Assembly (NCBI GenBank): GCA_036824465.1
Contig: DAITAC010000052.1
Coordinates: 1-28,735 of the forward strand
Direction of reading: 5' to 3'
Source of the DNA: JAKOQB01 sp036824465
GTDB lineage: Bacteria; Pseudomonadota; Gammaproteobacteria; Burkholderiales; Burkholderiaceae_F
Length of the DNA: 28,735 nt
Notes under the pieces: model-generated
What the model saw: the letters and a program-made list of their open reading frames with translations, nothing else
Told to the model about the DNA's origin: nothing
The model's database searches: none
Translations under genes and position numbers: made by a program
Shown here: positions 6,315-14,744 of the stretch, piece by piece
How positions within the stretch are numbered: the first letter of the stretch is position 1
Layout: each line of letters begins with the position of its first letter

Positions 6315-6992
6315 TCAGCGGGCGTAGCGTCGCAGGCCTTCGAGGTCCTCGATCACGATCGCGCCGTACTCGATGCGCAGCAGCCGCGCCTGCTCCAGCG
6401 TGTGCAGCGCCTGGTTCACGCGCTGGCGCGAAATCCCTGCCAGGTAGCCGATCTCTTCCTGCGAGACCTCGAGCTTGTTCTCGATTCCGGGATAAAGAAT
6501 CGGGTTGAAAAGCGCCGACAGGCACATCGCGACGCGCGCGTCGGGGCCGTGCAGACGCTGCGCCTCGAGCATGCCGATGAACTGGCCCAGCCGCTCGTTG
6601 AGCTGCACCAGCAGAAAACGGTTGAACGGGATGCTCGTATTCAGCAGCCATTCGAAAGTGCGGCGCGGAACGCGCGCGATGCGGGACTCGCGCAGTGCCA
6701 CGACGTCGTAGCGGCGCGGTTCGGTCTTCAGCAGGCTGCCCTCGCCGAACCAGCCGCCGGCGGGAATGCCGGTGAAGGTGGAAGTCTTTCCGTCGGGTGC
6801 GGTGATCATCATTTTCACCAGACCGTCGAGCACGCCGAGCCAGGCATCGACCGGCTCGCCACGCCGGCAGATGTAGCCTTCGGCGGCAACCGTGATCTCG
6901 CTCGATTCCGCGGCGACGCGTGCCCGCTGCTCGGGCGTCAGCAACGTGCCCCAGCGCGTCGCGGCTAGATATTCGTCAAGGGATTCCCTCAT
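6315..6992 (-). CDS. Crp/Fnr family transcriptional regulator
   Basis: This 225-residue DNA-binding regulator has an N-terminal cyclic-nucleotide-type beta-barrel (about 16-110, with GGWFGEGSLLKTEPRRYDVVAL as the core), a dimer helix (about 118-150) and a C-terminal winged helix. The recognition region is LEVSQEEIGYLAGISRQRVNQAL (174-196). It lacks the N-terminal cysteine cluster of Fnr, so it is not an oxygen-sensing Fnr, and its effector is unknown. It is convergent with the P460 gene and divergent from the acyl-CoA ligase at 7169 across a 176-bp region, so either could be a target. A palindrome TTCGCGAA at 6995-7002 lies directly upstream of the start codon and could be involved in self-control. 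Its last 39 bases match the degenerate segment at 5507-5547. Confidence 0.92.
   Translation of the reverse strand: MRESLDEYLAATRWGTLLTPEQRARVAAESSEITVAAEGYICRRGEPVDAWLGVLDGLVKMMITAPDGKTSTFTGIPAGGWFGEGSLLKTEPRRYDVVALRESRIARVPRRTFEWLLNTSIPFNRFLLVQLNERLGQFIGMLEAQRLHGPDARVAMCLSALFNPILYPGIENKLEVSQEEIGYLAGISRQRVNQALHTLEQARLLRIEYGAIVIEDLEGLRRYAR
6325..6363. repeat. Right copy of the direct repeat flanking the P460 gene
   Basis: This is the 3' coding end of the intact crp/fnr gene. It matches 5507-5547, placing two copies about 818 bp apart around the P460 gene. Confidence 0.75.
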
Positions 6993-7168
6993 TGTTCGCG
7001 AATTGTCGCCCGGATGACAGCGTCGCGCAGCCCGGCTGGCTACCGTGCGCGCCTCGGATGCGGACCCGCGCCTCGATTTTCATGGGGGCAGGTGTTACCG
7101 TACACGCGACAAGAACAATCAACCGCGCGCCTTCGACGCGGAAACCGACACACAAGGAGACCCGGAGC

Positions 7169-9124
7169 ATGGCTGCGCCATCCTCTGCGACGCCGGATAC
7201 CTTTCCGAGGCTGCTGCTGCAGCACGCCCGTTTGCGTGCGGGGCACCCGGCGCTGCGCGAAAAGGACCTGGGCATCTGGCAGACCTGGTCCTGGTCGCAG
7301 GCTGCGGCAGAGGTCAAGAAGCTGGCCGCGGGGCTGCATGTGCAGGGCTTCCGGCGCGGCCAGCACCTGGCGATCATCGGCGAGAACCGCCCGCGGCTGT
7401 ACTTCGCGATGATGGCGGCGCAATGCCTGGGCGGCGTTCCGGTGCCGATGTATCAGGACGCGGTGGCGGGCGAGATGGTCTACGTCTTCCACAACGCCGA
7501 AATCGCCTACGCGATCGTCGAGGACCAGGAGCAGGTCGACAAGCTGCTGGAGATCCGCGACCAGCATTCCCTGCTCGAACACATCTATTACGACGACCCG
7601 CGCGGCCTGCGTCATTACACCAATCCGGGCCTGCTTCCCTACGACGAACTGATCCGGCTGGGCGAGGGCCTGCTTTCGGTGCAGCCGAAGTTCATCGACG
7701 AGGAGATCGCCAAGGGCTCGCCCGACGACACCGCGGCACTGTTCTACACCTCGGGAACGACCGGCAAGCCGAAGGGTGTCGTGCAGACGCACCGGTCGCT
7801 GATCGACCGCGCGCGCGTGTGCACGGACATGGAGCAGCTGACGGTCTACGAGGACGTCCTGGCGTATCTGCCGATGGCGTGGATCGGTCAGAACATCTTC
7901 TCGTATGCGCAGGCGCTGGTCACCGGCTACACGGTGAACTGCCCCGAATCGCCCTCGACGGTGACCACCGATCTGCGCGAGATCGGTCCGACCTACTACT
8001 TCGCGCCACCGCGCGTGTTCGAAGGGCTGCTCACGCAGGTGATGATCCGCATGGAAGACGCCGGCCGCGTCAAGCGCCGCATGTTCCATTACTTCATGAG
8101 CGTGGCCAAACGAGTCGGCGGGCAGATCCTCGATGGCAAACCGGTCGGGCTGGCGGACCGCGTGCTGTACTGGCTTGGCGACCTGCTCGTCTATGGGCCG
8201 CTGCGCAACGTTCTGGGCATGAGTCGCGTGAAGGTCGCCTATACCGCCGGCGAGGCGATCGGACCGGACCTTTTCACTTTCTATCGCTCGCTCGGCATCA
8301 ACCTGAAGCAGCTGTACGGTTCAACCGAAACCGCCGTGTTCGTCTGCGTGCAGCCCAATGGCCAGGTTCGGTCCGACACCGTCGGCCCGCCGATCGCGGG
8401 TGTCGAACTGAAGATCAAGGACACCGGCGAGATTTTGCTCAAGAGCCCGGGGCTGCTGAAGGAGTACTACAAGAACCCGGAGGCGACGCGCGAGGTACTC
8501 GACGCAGACGGCTGGTACCACACGGGCGATGCCGGCTACCTGGACAACGACGGTCACCTGAAGATCATCGATCGCGCCAACGACGTGGGCAAGCTTGCCG
8601 ACGGCACGCTGTTTGCGCCGAAGTACATCGAGAACAAGCTGAAGTTCTTCCCGTACATCAAGGAGGCGGTCGCTTTCGGCAACGGGCGTGACATGGCGTG
8701 CGCCTTCATCAATATCGACTACGAGGCGATCGGCAACTGGGCCGAGCGGCGTGGCCTACCGTACGCGGGCTACCTCGATCTGGCGGGCAAGCCGGAAGTG
8801 CTCGATCTGATCACCGAATGCGTCGAGAAGGTCAATGCCGATCTGGCCGCCGATCCCAAGCTCAGCAACTCGCAAATTCATCGCTTTCTGGTGCTGCACA
8901 AAGAGCTCGACCCGGACGACGACGAGCTGACGCGCACGCGCAAGGTGCGTCGCGGCTTTATCCAGAGCAAGTACGACGTGCTGGTTGAGTCGCTGTACTC
9001 GAGCAAGAAGGAGCAGTTCATCGAGACGCAGGTGAAATTCGAGGACGGCCGCACTGGCTCGATCAGCGCGACGCTGAAGATCCGCGACGTCAAGATGTTT
9101 GCACCGATGAAGGCAGCGGCCTGA
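7169..9124 (+). CDS. AMP-dependent long-chain-type acyl-CoA ligase
   Basis: This enzyme activates a carboxylic acid with ATP and CoA via an acyl-adenylate. At 651 residues it has the length of long-chain (FadD15/bubblegum-like) synthetases. Motifs in order: the AMP-binding P-loop TSGTTGKPKG (194-203), the A5 motif QLYGSTET, the A7 motif WYHTGDAGYLDNDG, and a hinge region KIIDRANDVGKLADGTLFAPKYIEN of the long-chain-type form. The ATG at 7169 is preceded by AAGGAGA and GGAG; longer upstream reading lacks family similarity. It is the first gene of a nine-gene plus-strand cluster with a complete Liv-type transporter, so its substrate is probably the imported acid (aromatic, aliphatic or branched). 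Clusters with a ligase leading livGHMKF are common in Betaproteobacteria. Confidence 0.94.
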   Translation: MAAPSSATPDTFPRLLLQHARLRAGHPALREKDLGIWQTWSWSQAAAEVKKLAAGLHVQGFRRGQHLAIIGENRPRLYFAMMAAQCLGGVPVPMYQDAVAGEMVYVFHNAEIAYAIVEDQEQVDKLLEIRDQHSLLEHIYYDDPRGLRHYTNPGLLPYDELIRLGEGLLSVQPKFIDEEIAKGSPDDTAALFYTSGTTGKPKGVVQTHRSLIDRARVCTDMEQLTVYEDVLAYLPMAWIGQNIFSYAQALVTGYTVNCPESPSTVTTDLREIGPTYYFAPPRVFEGLLTQVMIRMEDAGRVKRRMFHYFMSVAKRVGGQILDGKPVGLADRVLYWLGDLLVYGPLRNVLGMSRVKVAYTAGEAIGPDLFTFYRSLGINLKQLYGSTETAVFVCVQPNGQVRSDTVGPPIAGVELKIKDTGEILLKSPGLLKEYYKNPEATREVLDADGWYHTGDAGYLDNDGHLKIIDRANDVGKLADGTLFAPKYIENKLKFFPYIKEAVAFGNGRDMACAFINIDYEAIGNWAERRGLPYAGYLDLAGKPEVLDLITECVEKVNADLAADPKLSNSQIHRFLVLHKELDPDDDELTRTRKVRRGFIQSKYDVLVESLYSSKKEQFIETQVKFEDGRTGSISATLKIRDVKMFAPMKAAA

Positions 9125-9132
9125 GGCGACTG

Positions 9133-9396
9133 ATGACGGGACGCAACTGGATCGCGGTGCTGTGCCTGGTGGCCGGGGTGCCGATCGCGGCCTACGGGCT
9201 CGCCGGCGGTGGACTGCTGCTGGCGCTGGTCGGGCTGGTGCTGGTCTTGTCTTTCGTCTACCTGGTGATCGAGACGTTCGTTGCGAAAGCCAAGGCGGAC
9301 GCCCCGCAGATCAGGCCGGCGGCCAACGCCGCCTGGAACCTGAAAGACCAGCCGCTGGATCCGTCCCGCGACGGCAACCGTGCGGACAAGCGCTAA
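9133..9396 (+). CDS. Small membrane protein in the liv/ligase cluster
   Basis: This 87-residue protein has two adjacent hydrophobic segments (about 6-26 and 28-50) separated by a glycine-rich turn (GLAGGG), followed by a hydrophilic, probably cytosolic tail (about 51-87). I recognise no named domain. It starts 8 bp after the ligase stop and ends 3 bp before livG, so it is certainly inside the transcript. By position it may be an accessory to the transporter or tether the ligase near the membrane, but that is speculation. Confidence 0.78.
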   Translation: MTGRNWIAVLCLVAGVPIAAYGLAGGGLLLALVGLVLVLSFVYLVIETFVAKAKADAPQIRPAANAAWNLKDQPLDPSRDGNRADKR

Positions 9397-9399
9397 ACC

Positions 9400-10185
9400 A
9401 TGGCAGAACGGCATATCGGTGACGTTGTCCTGAAGGTCGAGAAGATTTCGCTCGCCTTCGGCGGCGTCAAGGCATTGACCGATGTTTCGTTCGACGTGCG
9501 TGAGCACGAGGTGCGCGCCATCATCGGGCCAAATGGCGCCGGCAAGAGCTCGATGCTGAATGTGATCAACGGCGTGTACACGCCGCAGGAGGGCAGCCTG
9601 ACGCTCAAGGGGCGGACGTTCGACCACATGAGCCCGCGCCGCGCGGCCGAGATGGGCATCGCGCGCACGTTCCAGTCGCTGGCGCTGTTCAAGGGCATGA
9701 GCGTGCTCGACAACATCATGACCGGCCGCAACCTGAAGATGAAGGCCAACATGCTGCTGCAGGCGGTGCGGATAGGACCGGCGCTCAACGAGGAACTGCG
9801 CCATCGCGAGTTCGTCGAGCAGATCATCGACTTCCTTGAGATTCAGGCCTATCGCAAGACGCAGGTCGGCCGCCTGCCTTACGGGCTGCAGAAGCGCGTC
9901 GACCTTGGTCGCGCGCTGGCCATGGAACCGAGGCTGCTGCTGCTGGACGAGCCGATGGCCGGTATGAACACCGAGGAGAAGCAGGACATGTGCCGCTTTG
10001 TTCTCGACGTGAACGATGAGTTCGGCACCACCATTGTGCTGATCGAGCACGACATGGGGGTCGTGATGGACATTTCCGACCGGGTTGTCGTGCTCGACTA
10101 CGGCAAGAAGATCGGTGACGGTACGCCCGACGAAGTGCGCGCGAATCAGAACGTGATTGACGCCTACCTCGGCGTGGCCCACTGA
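9400..10185 (+). CDS. livG: Branched-chain amino acid-type ABC ATPase, LivG-like
   Basis: This is one of the two ATPases of the Liv-type importer. It has 261 residues, with Walker A GPNGAGKSS (43-51), Q-loop in ARTFQ (88-92), and Walker B LLLLDEP (179-185) followed by the LivG-typical MAGMNTEEK. The long insertion between the Q-loop and the signature (about 105-150) is typical of LivG. The signature is LPYGLQKR (159-166), which replaces the more common LSYGQQR. The ATG at 9400 lies 3 bp after the previous stop. The substrate is more likely an organic acid matching the cluster's ligases than leucine. Confidence 0.93.
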   Translation: MAERHIGDVVLKVEKISLAFGGVKALTDVSFDVREHEVRAIIGPNGAGKSSMLNVINGVYTPQEGSLTLKGRTFDHMSPRRAAEMGIARTFQSLALFKGMSVLDNIMTGRNLKMKANMLLQAVRIGPALNEELRHREFVEQIIDFLEIQAYRKTQVGRLPYGLQKRVDLGRALAMEPRLLLLDEPMAGMNTEEKQDMCRFVLDVNDEFGTTIVLIEHDMGVVMDISDRVVVLDYGKKIGDGTPDEVRANQNVIDAYLGVAH

Positions 10186-10203
10186 AGGACGGCGCGGAAG
10201 ACA

Positions 10204-11247
10204 ATGGGCAATCTCAAACGCAACTGGCCGATCGTGACGTTGATCATCGGCATGGTGATCGGGATGGTGCTGCCCTTGCTGCTGGGGCTCAGCGCGCCCG
10301 GCTTCTATGTGGAAGTTCTGCTCGGCGGGTTGATGTCCGGCGTGCTGTATTCGCTGGTCGCGCTTGGGTTCGTGCTGATCTTCAAGGCCTCGGGCGTGTT
10401 CAATTTCGCGCAGGGTGCGATGGTGCTGTTCGCGGCGCTGGCGATGGCGCGGCTCGCCGAGTGGGTCCCGCAATTGCTCGGCATCGAAAGCCGACTAGTT
10501 GGCAACCTGATCGCGTTCTTGCTGGCGCTGGCGATCATGGTCGTCTTCGCCTGGCTGGTGGAACGTCTGGTGCTGCGACATCTGGTCAACCAGGAGGGCG
10601 TGGTGCTGCTGATGGCCACGTTGGGCGTGACGTATTTCATCGACGGCGTTGGGCAGACCGTCTGGGGCAGCGACATCTACGAGATCAACCTCGGGCTGCC
10701 GAAAACGCCGACGATGATCCTCGATGGTGTATTTCAAGGCGGCATCCTGATCAACCAGGAAGACCTCGTGGCTGCGTTGGCCGCCGCGCTGCTGGTGATC
10801 GCACTCGCCGTGTTCTTCCAGAAGACGTCGACCGGCCGGGCGCTTCGTGCTGTGGCTGACGATCACCAGGCGGCGCAATCGATCGGCATTCCGCTGAATA
10901 CCATCTGGGTCATCGTCTGGGCGGTGGCCGGCATCGTTGCGCTGGTGGCCGGCATGATCTGGGGCTCCAAGCTCGGCGTGCAGTTCTCGATTTCGCTGGT
11001 GGCATTGAAGGCGCTGCCGGTGGTGATCTTAGGTGGACTGACCTCGGTGCCGGGCGCAATTCTTGGCGGTCTGATCATCGGCGTAGGCGAAAAATTTGCC
11101 GAAGTGTTCCTCGGCCCGGTGATGGTCAAGGCGTTCGATCTGGCCGGTGGTGGCATCGAGAACTGGTTCGCCTACGCCTTGGCACTGGCGTTCCTGCTCG
11201 TGCGGCCCGAAGGGCTTTTCGGGGAGAAACACATTGATCGCGTTTAG
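10204..11247 (+). CDS. livH: Branched-chain amino acid-type ABC permease, LivH-like
   Basis: This is an inner-membrane permease of 347 residues with about eight hydrophobic segments. Family landmarks are LLGGLMSGVLYSLVALGFVLIFKASGVFNFAQGAM near the N-terminus, the cytoplasmic loop with GRALRAVADDHQAAQSIGI, and LKALPVVILGGLTSVPGAILGGLIIGVGE near the C-terminus. It is longer than E. coli LivH (308 residues) because of an N-terminal membrane segment and an extra periplasmic portion. It starts 18 bp after livG. The gap to livM is unusual and holds a heptamer repeat. Confidence 0.93.
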   Translation: MGNLKRNWPIVTLIIGMVIGMVLPLLLGLSAPGFYVEVLLGGLMSGVLYSLVALGFVLIFKASGVFNFAQGAMVLFAALAMARLAEWVPQLLGIESRLVGNLIAFLLALAIMVVFAWLVERLVLRHLVNQEGVVLLMATLGVTYFIDGVGQTVWGSDIYEINLGLPKTPTMILDGVFQGGILINQEDLVAALAAALLVIALAVFFQKTSTGRALRAVADDHQAAQSIGIPLNTIWVIVWAVAGIVALVAGMIWGSKLGVQFSISLVALKALPVVILGGLTSVPGAILGGLIIGVGEKFAEVFLGPVMVKAFDLAGGGIENWFAYALALAFLLVRPEGLFGEKHIDRV

Positions 11248-11256
11248 CCTAATGAC

Positions 11257-11312
11257 ACTCGACGCCCGACGCCCGACGGCCGACTGTGGTCTGCCGACTG
11301 CCGACTGAAGAC
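11257..11312 (+). repeat. Heptamer tandem repeat between livH and livM
   Basis: Eight consecutive 7-bp units fill the gap: ACTCGAC, GCCCGAC, GCCCGAC, GGCCGAC, TGTGGTC, TGCCGAC, TGCCGAC, TGAAGAC. Six of the eight end in CGAC and two pairs are identical. The array ends 1 bp before the livM ATG at 11314, so livM has no usual ribosome site other than the GAAG of the last unit. This looks like a short tandemly repeated repetitive sequence. Confidence 0.75.
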
Positions 11313-11313
11313 G

Positions 11314-12378
11314 ATGCTCTACCGCGAAAACGGTCAATTCAAGACGACCTACAAGTCGGACCAGCAGTTGCTGCCGATCCTGCAGGATCGCTGGTTCGTG
11401 TGGGCGGTGGTCGCGGCCGCCTTCCTGGTGATGCCGCTCATCGCCAGTGACTACCTGTTCCGCGCGCTGATCATTCCGTTCCTGATCCTGACCATCGCTG
11501 CGATCGGGCTGAACATCCTGGTCGGCTATTGCGGGCAGATCTCCCTTGGCCACGCGGCATTCATGGCGATCGGGGCCTATGCCGCCTACAACCTGGTGAT
11601 TCGTGTTCCGGGCGTGAGCTTCCTGATCGTGCTGGTACTAGCGGGGCTCATCGCCGCGCTGGTCGGCATCGTTTTCGGCGTGCCGAGCCTGCGCATCAAA
11701 GGCCTTTATCTCGCGGTGGCCACGCTGGCGGCACAGTTCTTCGTCGACTGGATGTTTGCACGCGTGAAGTGGTTCACCAATTACTCGTCCTCCGGCTCGG
11801 TGTCGCCGGCGCCGGTCGAATTGTTCGGCTGGACCGTCGACACGCCGGTCGAAAAGTACTGGTTTGTGCTCGGCGTGCTGGTGGTAATGACGCTGCTGGC
11901 CAAGAACCTGGTGCGTGCGCATGTTGGCCGTTCATGGATGGCCATTCGCGACATGGACGTGGCTGCGGGCGTGATCGGCATCCGGCCACTGCACGCCAAG
12001 TTGTCGGCGTTTGCGGTCAGCTCGTTTTTCGCCGGGGTGGCCGGGGCGCTGTGGGGTTTCGTGCATCTGGGCGCCTGGGAACCTCTGGCGTTCAACATCA
12101 ATCTGAGCTTCAACCTGCTCTTCATGATCATCATCGGCGGCATGGGCTCGATCCTCGGCAGCTACTTCGGCGCCGCGTTCATCGTCGTGCTGCCGCTGGT
12201 GCTGAACCAGTTGCCGAACTGGCTGGGGATCCCGCTATCGACGGCGATGATTTCGCACCTCGAGTTGATCGTTTTTGGCGCACTGATCGTTTTCTTCTTG
12301 ATTGTCGAACCGCACGGACTGGCGCGACTATGGGCGATCGGCAAGGAGAAACTGCGGCTGTGGCCGTTCCCGCACTGA
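11314..12378 (+). CDS. livM: Branched-chain amino acid-type ABC permease, LivM-like
   Basis: This is the second permease of the Liv-type importer. It has 354 residues, begins with a hydrophilic stretch of about 28 residues and continues with about nine hydrophobic segments. Landmarks are IGLNILVGYCGQISLGHAAFMAIGAYAAY, the loop GRSWMAIRDMDVAAGVIGI, and MIIIGGMGSILGSYFGAAFIVVLP. The start ATG at 11314 directly follows a heptamer repeat and has only a weak GAAG upstream. Translation may depend on coupling with livH or on a start a little downstream. The livK gene follows after 57 bp. Confidence 0.93.
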   Translation: MLYRENGQFKTTYKSDQQLLPILQDRWFVWAVVAAAFLVMPLIASDYLFRALIIPFLILTIAAIGLNILVGYCGQISLGHAAFMAIGAYAAYNLVIRVPGVSFLIVLVLAGLIAALVGIVFGVPSLRIKGLYLAVATLAAQFFVDWMFARVKWFTNYSSSGSVSPAPVELFGWTVDTPVEKYWFVLGVLVVMTLLAKNLVRAHVGRSWMAIRDMDVAAGVIGIRPLHAKLSAFAVSSFFAGVAGALWGFVHLGAWEPLAFNINLSFNLLFMIIIGGMGSILGSYFGAAFIVVLPLVLNQLPNWLGIPLSTAMISHLELIVFGALIVFFLIVEPHGLARLWAIGKEKLRLWPFPH

Positions 12379-12435
12379 ATTTTCACACGCTCGGGCAACT
12401 ACCCTGGCAACGACCATCGAAAGGAGACAGGCAAC

Positions 12436-13830
12436 ATGAGACTCGCCACATTCAAGGCCCTCGCGGCCGCGGTAGGCGTCGTTGCTGCACTGGGCAGCGG
12501 CGCGGCATTCGCACAGGACAAGGGAAAGGCGCCGGCGAAGGCGCCGGCGAAGAGCGCGGCGCCGTCCGGGCCGATGGAGCAGTTCTTTCCCGCGCTCGTC
12601 TACCGCACCGGCGCATATGCGCCGAACGGTGTGCCGTTCGCCAACGGCTACGGGGACTACCTGAAGCTCGTCAATGCGCGTGACGGCGGCATCAATGGCG
12701 TCAAGATCACATATGAGGAGTGCGAAACCGGTTATGCCACCGATCGTGGCGTGGAGTGCTACGAACGGCTCAAGGGCAAGGGGCCGACCGGGGCAACCGT
12801 GTTCCAGCCGTTATCGACCGGCATCACCTACGCGCTGACCGACAAGACGGCCACCGACAAGATTCCGCTGATCACCGCCGGCTATGGCCGTGCCGACACG
12901 GTCGAGGGAGAAGCCTTCCCGTACAACTTCCCGCTGATGGGCACCTACTGGGATGCCGCCGACATGCTGGTCCAGCATGTCGGCAAGCTCAACGGAGGGC
13001 TGGACAAGCTCAAAGGCAAGAAGATCGCGCTCGTTTATCACGACTCGCCGTACGGCAAGGAGCCGATCGCGCTGCTGCAGGAGCGCGCCAAGATGCATGG
13101 CTACGACCTGATGCTGCTGCCGGTCACGCATCCGGGCGTGGAACAGAAGGCCACCTGGCTGCAGATCCGCCAGCAGCGCCCCGACTACGTGTTCCTGTGG
13201 GGCTGGGGAGTGATGAACTCGACTGCGCTCAAGGAGGCGGTTGCGACTGGCTATCCGCGCGACAAGATGTATGGCGTGTGGTGGGCGTCGGCCGAACCTG
13301 ACGTCGTGCCGGTTGGGGCGGATGCCAAGGGTTATCAGGGAATTACGTTGCAGCACGGTGCCGGCCGGGCCAAGGTGCACGAGGACGTTCTTAAATTCCT
13401 GCACGACAAGGGGCAGGGCTCCGGGCCGAAAGATGAAGTCGGCACCGTGCTGTACAACCGTGGTCTGATCAGCTCAATGCTGGGGGTCGAGGCCGTTCGC
13501 CGCGCACAGGAGATCTATGGCAAGAGACCAATGACGCACGAGGAAGTGCGTTGGGGTCTGGAGAACTTGGCGCTGGACCAGAAACGCCTCGATGCGCTGG
13601 GCTTTGCCGGCGTGATGCGGCCGATCTCCACGAGCTGTCGCGACCATTCCGGTGCGCGTTTCGGTCGTATCCATACCTGGGACGGCGCCAAGTGGGCGTT
13701 CACGTCCGACTGGTACGAGGCTGACTCGCAGGTCATCCGACCGATGATCCAGCGCTCTGCGACGAGTTATCTGGCCGAGAAGAAACTTGCGCGGCGCGAC
13801 TGCGCCACGGAACTGACGGCTAAGAAATAG
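12436..13830 (+). CDS. livK: Branched-chain amino acid-type ABC substrate-binding protein, LivK-like
   Basis: This is the periplasmic receptor of the Liv-type importer. It has a clear signal peptide (1-26, ending GAAFA before Gln27) and then a low-complexity Lys/Ala/Pro linker (KGKAPAKAPAKSAAPS) before the type-I binding fold. At 464 residues it is about 90 longer than E. coli LivK. It belongs to a receptor subgroup with an extra cysteine pair in the first lobe (YEECETGYATDRGVECYERL) that could form a disulfide. AAAGGAGACAGG gives a strong ribosome site before the ATG at 12436. A strong hairpin follows the gene, which could let the receptor be made in excess over the downstream gene, as is common for binding proteins. 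Confidence 0.92.
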   Translation: MRLATFKALAAAVGVVAALGSGAAFAQDKGKAPAKAPAKSAAPSGPMEQFFPALVYRTGAYAPNGVPFANGYGDYLKLVNARDGGINGVKITYEECETGYATDRGVECYERLKGKGPTGATVFQPLSTGITYALTDKTATDKIPLITAGYGRADTVEGEAFPYNFPLMGTYWDAADMLVQHVGKLNGGLDKLKGKKIALVYHDSPYGKEPIALLQERAKMHGYDLMLLPVTHPGVEQKATWLQIRQQRPDYVFLWGWGVMNSTALKEAVATGYPRDKMYGVWWASAEPDVVPVGADAKGYQGITLQHGAGRAKVHEDVLKFLHDKGQGSGPKDEVGTVLYNRGLISSMLGVEAVRRAQEIYGKRPMTHEEVRWGLENLALDQKRLDALGFAGVMRPISTSCRDHSGARFGRIHTWDGAKWAFTSDWYEADSQVIRPMIQRSATSYLAEKKLARRDCATELTAKK

Positions 13831-13837
13831 TTGTCGA

Positions 13838-13868
13838 AACCGCGCCCGCGCGTCGCGCGGGCGCGGTT
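13838..13868 (+). terminator. Strong hairpin (possible attenuating terminator) after livK
   Basis: AACCGCGCCCGCGCG (13838-13852) is followed after one base by its exact reverse complement at 13854-13868, then GTTTC. The T-run is short, so partial termination or mRNA 3'-end protection between livK and livF is more likely than full stop. Confidence 0.7.
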
Positions 13869-13925
13869 GTTTCGAGGCGGGCGGGCCCGGCTCGACAAAG
13901 CCTGCAACTGAAACCGAGGCGCACC

Positions 13926-14732
13926 GTGACTGCATCGCTGCTCACCGTCAACGGCATCGAGGTCATCTATAACCACGTGATCCTGGTGCTCAAGGGTGTG
14001 TCCTTGTCTGTCCCCGATGGCGGCATCGTCGCGCTGCTTGGTGCCAACGGCGCCGGTAAGACCACGACACTGCGGGCGGTGTCGAACCTGCTGCACGGCG
14101 AGCGCGGCGAGGTGACCAAGGGCTACATCGAATACAAGGGCGACCGCATCGAGCGGCTCACCGCCTATGACCTCGTCAAGCGCGGCGTCGTGCAGGTGAT
14201 GGAAGGCCGGCGCTGCTTTGCGCACCTGACGGTTGAGGACAACCTGCTCACCGGTGCCTACTCGCGCGGTGCCTCGCGCGGCGAGGTCGACGCGGCGCTG
14301 GAGAAGGTCTACGCGTACTTTCCGCGATTGAAGACGCGGCGCAGCAGCCAGTCGGGCTACACCTCGGGCGGCGAGCAGCAGATGACGGCAATCGGCCGCG
14401 CGTTGATGGCGCATCCGAGCATGATCCTGCTCGATGAGCCCTCGATGGGGCTCGCCCCGCAGGTGGTCGACGAGATCTTCAGCATCGTCAAGGACCTGAA
14501 CGACAAGGAGAAAGTGTCATTCCTGCTGGCCGAGCAGAACACCAACGTTGCGCTGAAATACGCGCATTACGGCTACATCCTTGAGAACGGCCGCGTGGTG
14601 ATGGACGGCGCGGCGAAAGAGTTGGCCGAAAACGAGGACGTCAAGGAGTTCTACCTCGGCATTTCGAAGGAAGGTCGCAAGAGCTTCCGGGACGCGAAGT
14701 TCTATCGGCGGCGCAAGCGCTGGCTGGCCTGA
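13926..14732 (+). CDS. livF: Branched-chain amino acid-type ABC ATPase, LivF-like
   Basis: This is the second ATPase of the Liv-type importer, 268 residues. It has Walker A GANGAGKTT (39-47), the LivF-typical VVQVMEGRRCFAHLTVEDNL, signature TSGGEQQM, Walker B MILLDEPSMGLAP and the LLAEQN loop. It has about 20 residues more than E. coli LivF, ending in a basic tail (RKSFRDAKFYRRRKRW). The start is a GTG at 13926, and upstream lies the livK hairpin. The signature begins TSGG instead of LSGG, which is also seen in relatives with a ligase-linked operon as far as I recall. Confidence 0.93.
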   Translation: MTASLLTVNGIEVIYNHVILVLKGVSLSVPDGGIVALLGANGAGKTTTLRAVSNLLHGERGEVTKGYIEYKGDRIERLTAYDLVKRGVVQVMEGRRCFAHLTVEDNLLTGAYSRGASRGEVDAALEKVYAYFPRLKTRRSSQSGYTSGGEQQMTAIGRALMAHPSMILLDEPSMGLAPQVVDEIFSIVKDLNDKEKVSFLLAEQNTNVALKYAHYGYILENGRVVMDGAAKELAENEDVKEFYLGISKEGRKSFRDAKFYRRRKRWLA

Positions 14733-14744
14733 GTTCGGGCGACG

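Noticed and set aside
6995..7002. TTCGCGAA palindrome just upstream of the crp/fnr start as a Crp/Fnr binding site
   Set aside because: It lacks the spaced TTGAT/TGTGA half-sites of Fnr/Crp; an 8-bp palindrome in GC-rich DNA is too weak to call as an operator.
7045..8691. Plus-strand frame of 548 codons within the acyl-CoA ligase
   Set aside because: It is a shifted reading of the ligase gene; the +1 frame starting at 7169 has all AMP-binding motifs.
8878..10473. Minus-strand open frame of 531 codons opposite the ligase and livG
   Set aside because: Rich in His, Gln and Arg, typical of antisense reading of high-GC genes; the plus strand has clear conserved motifs.
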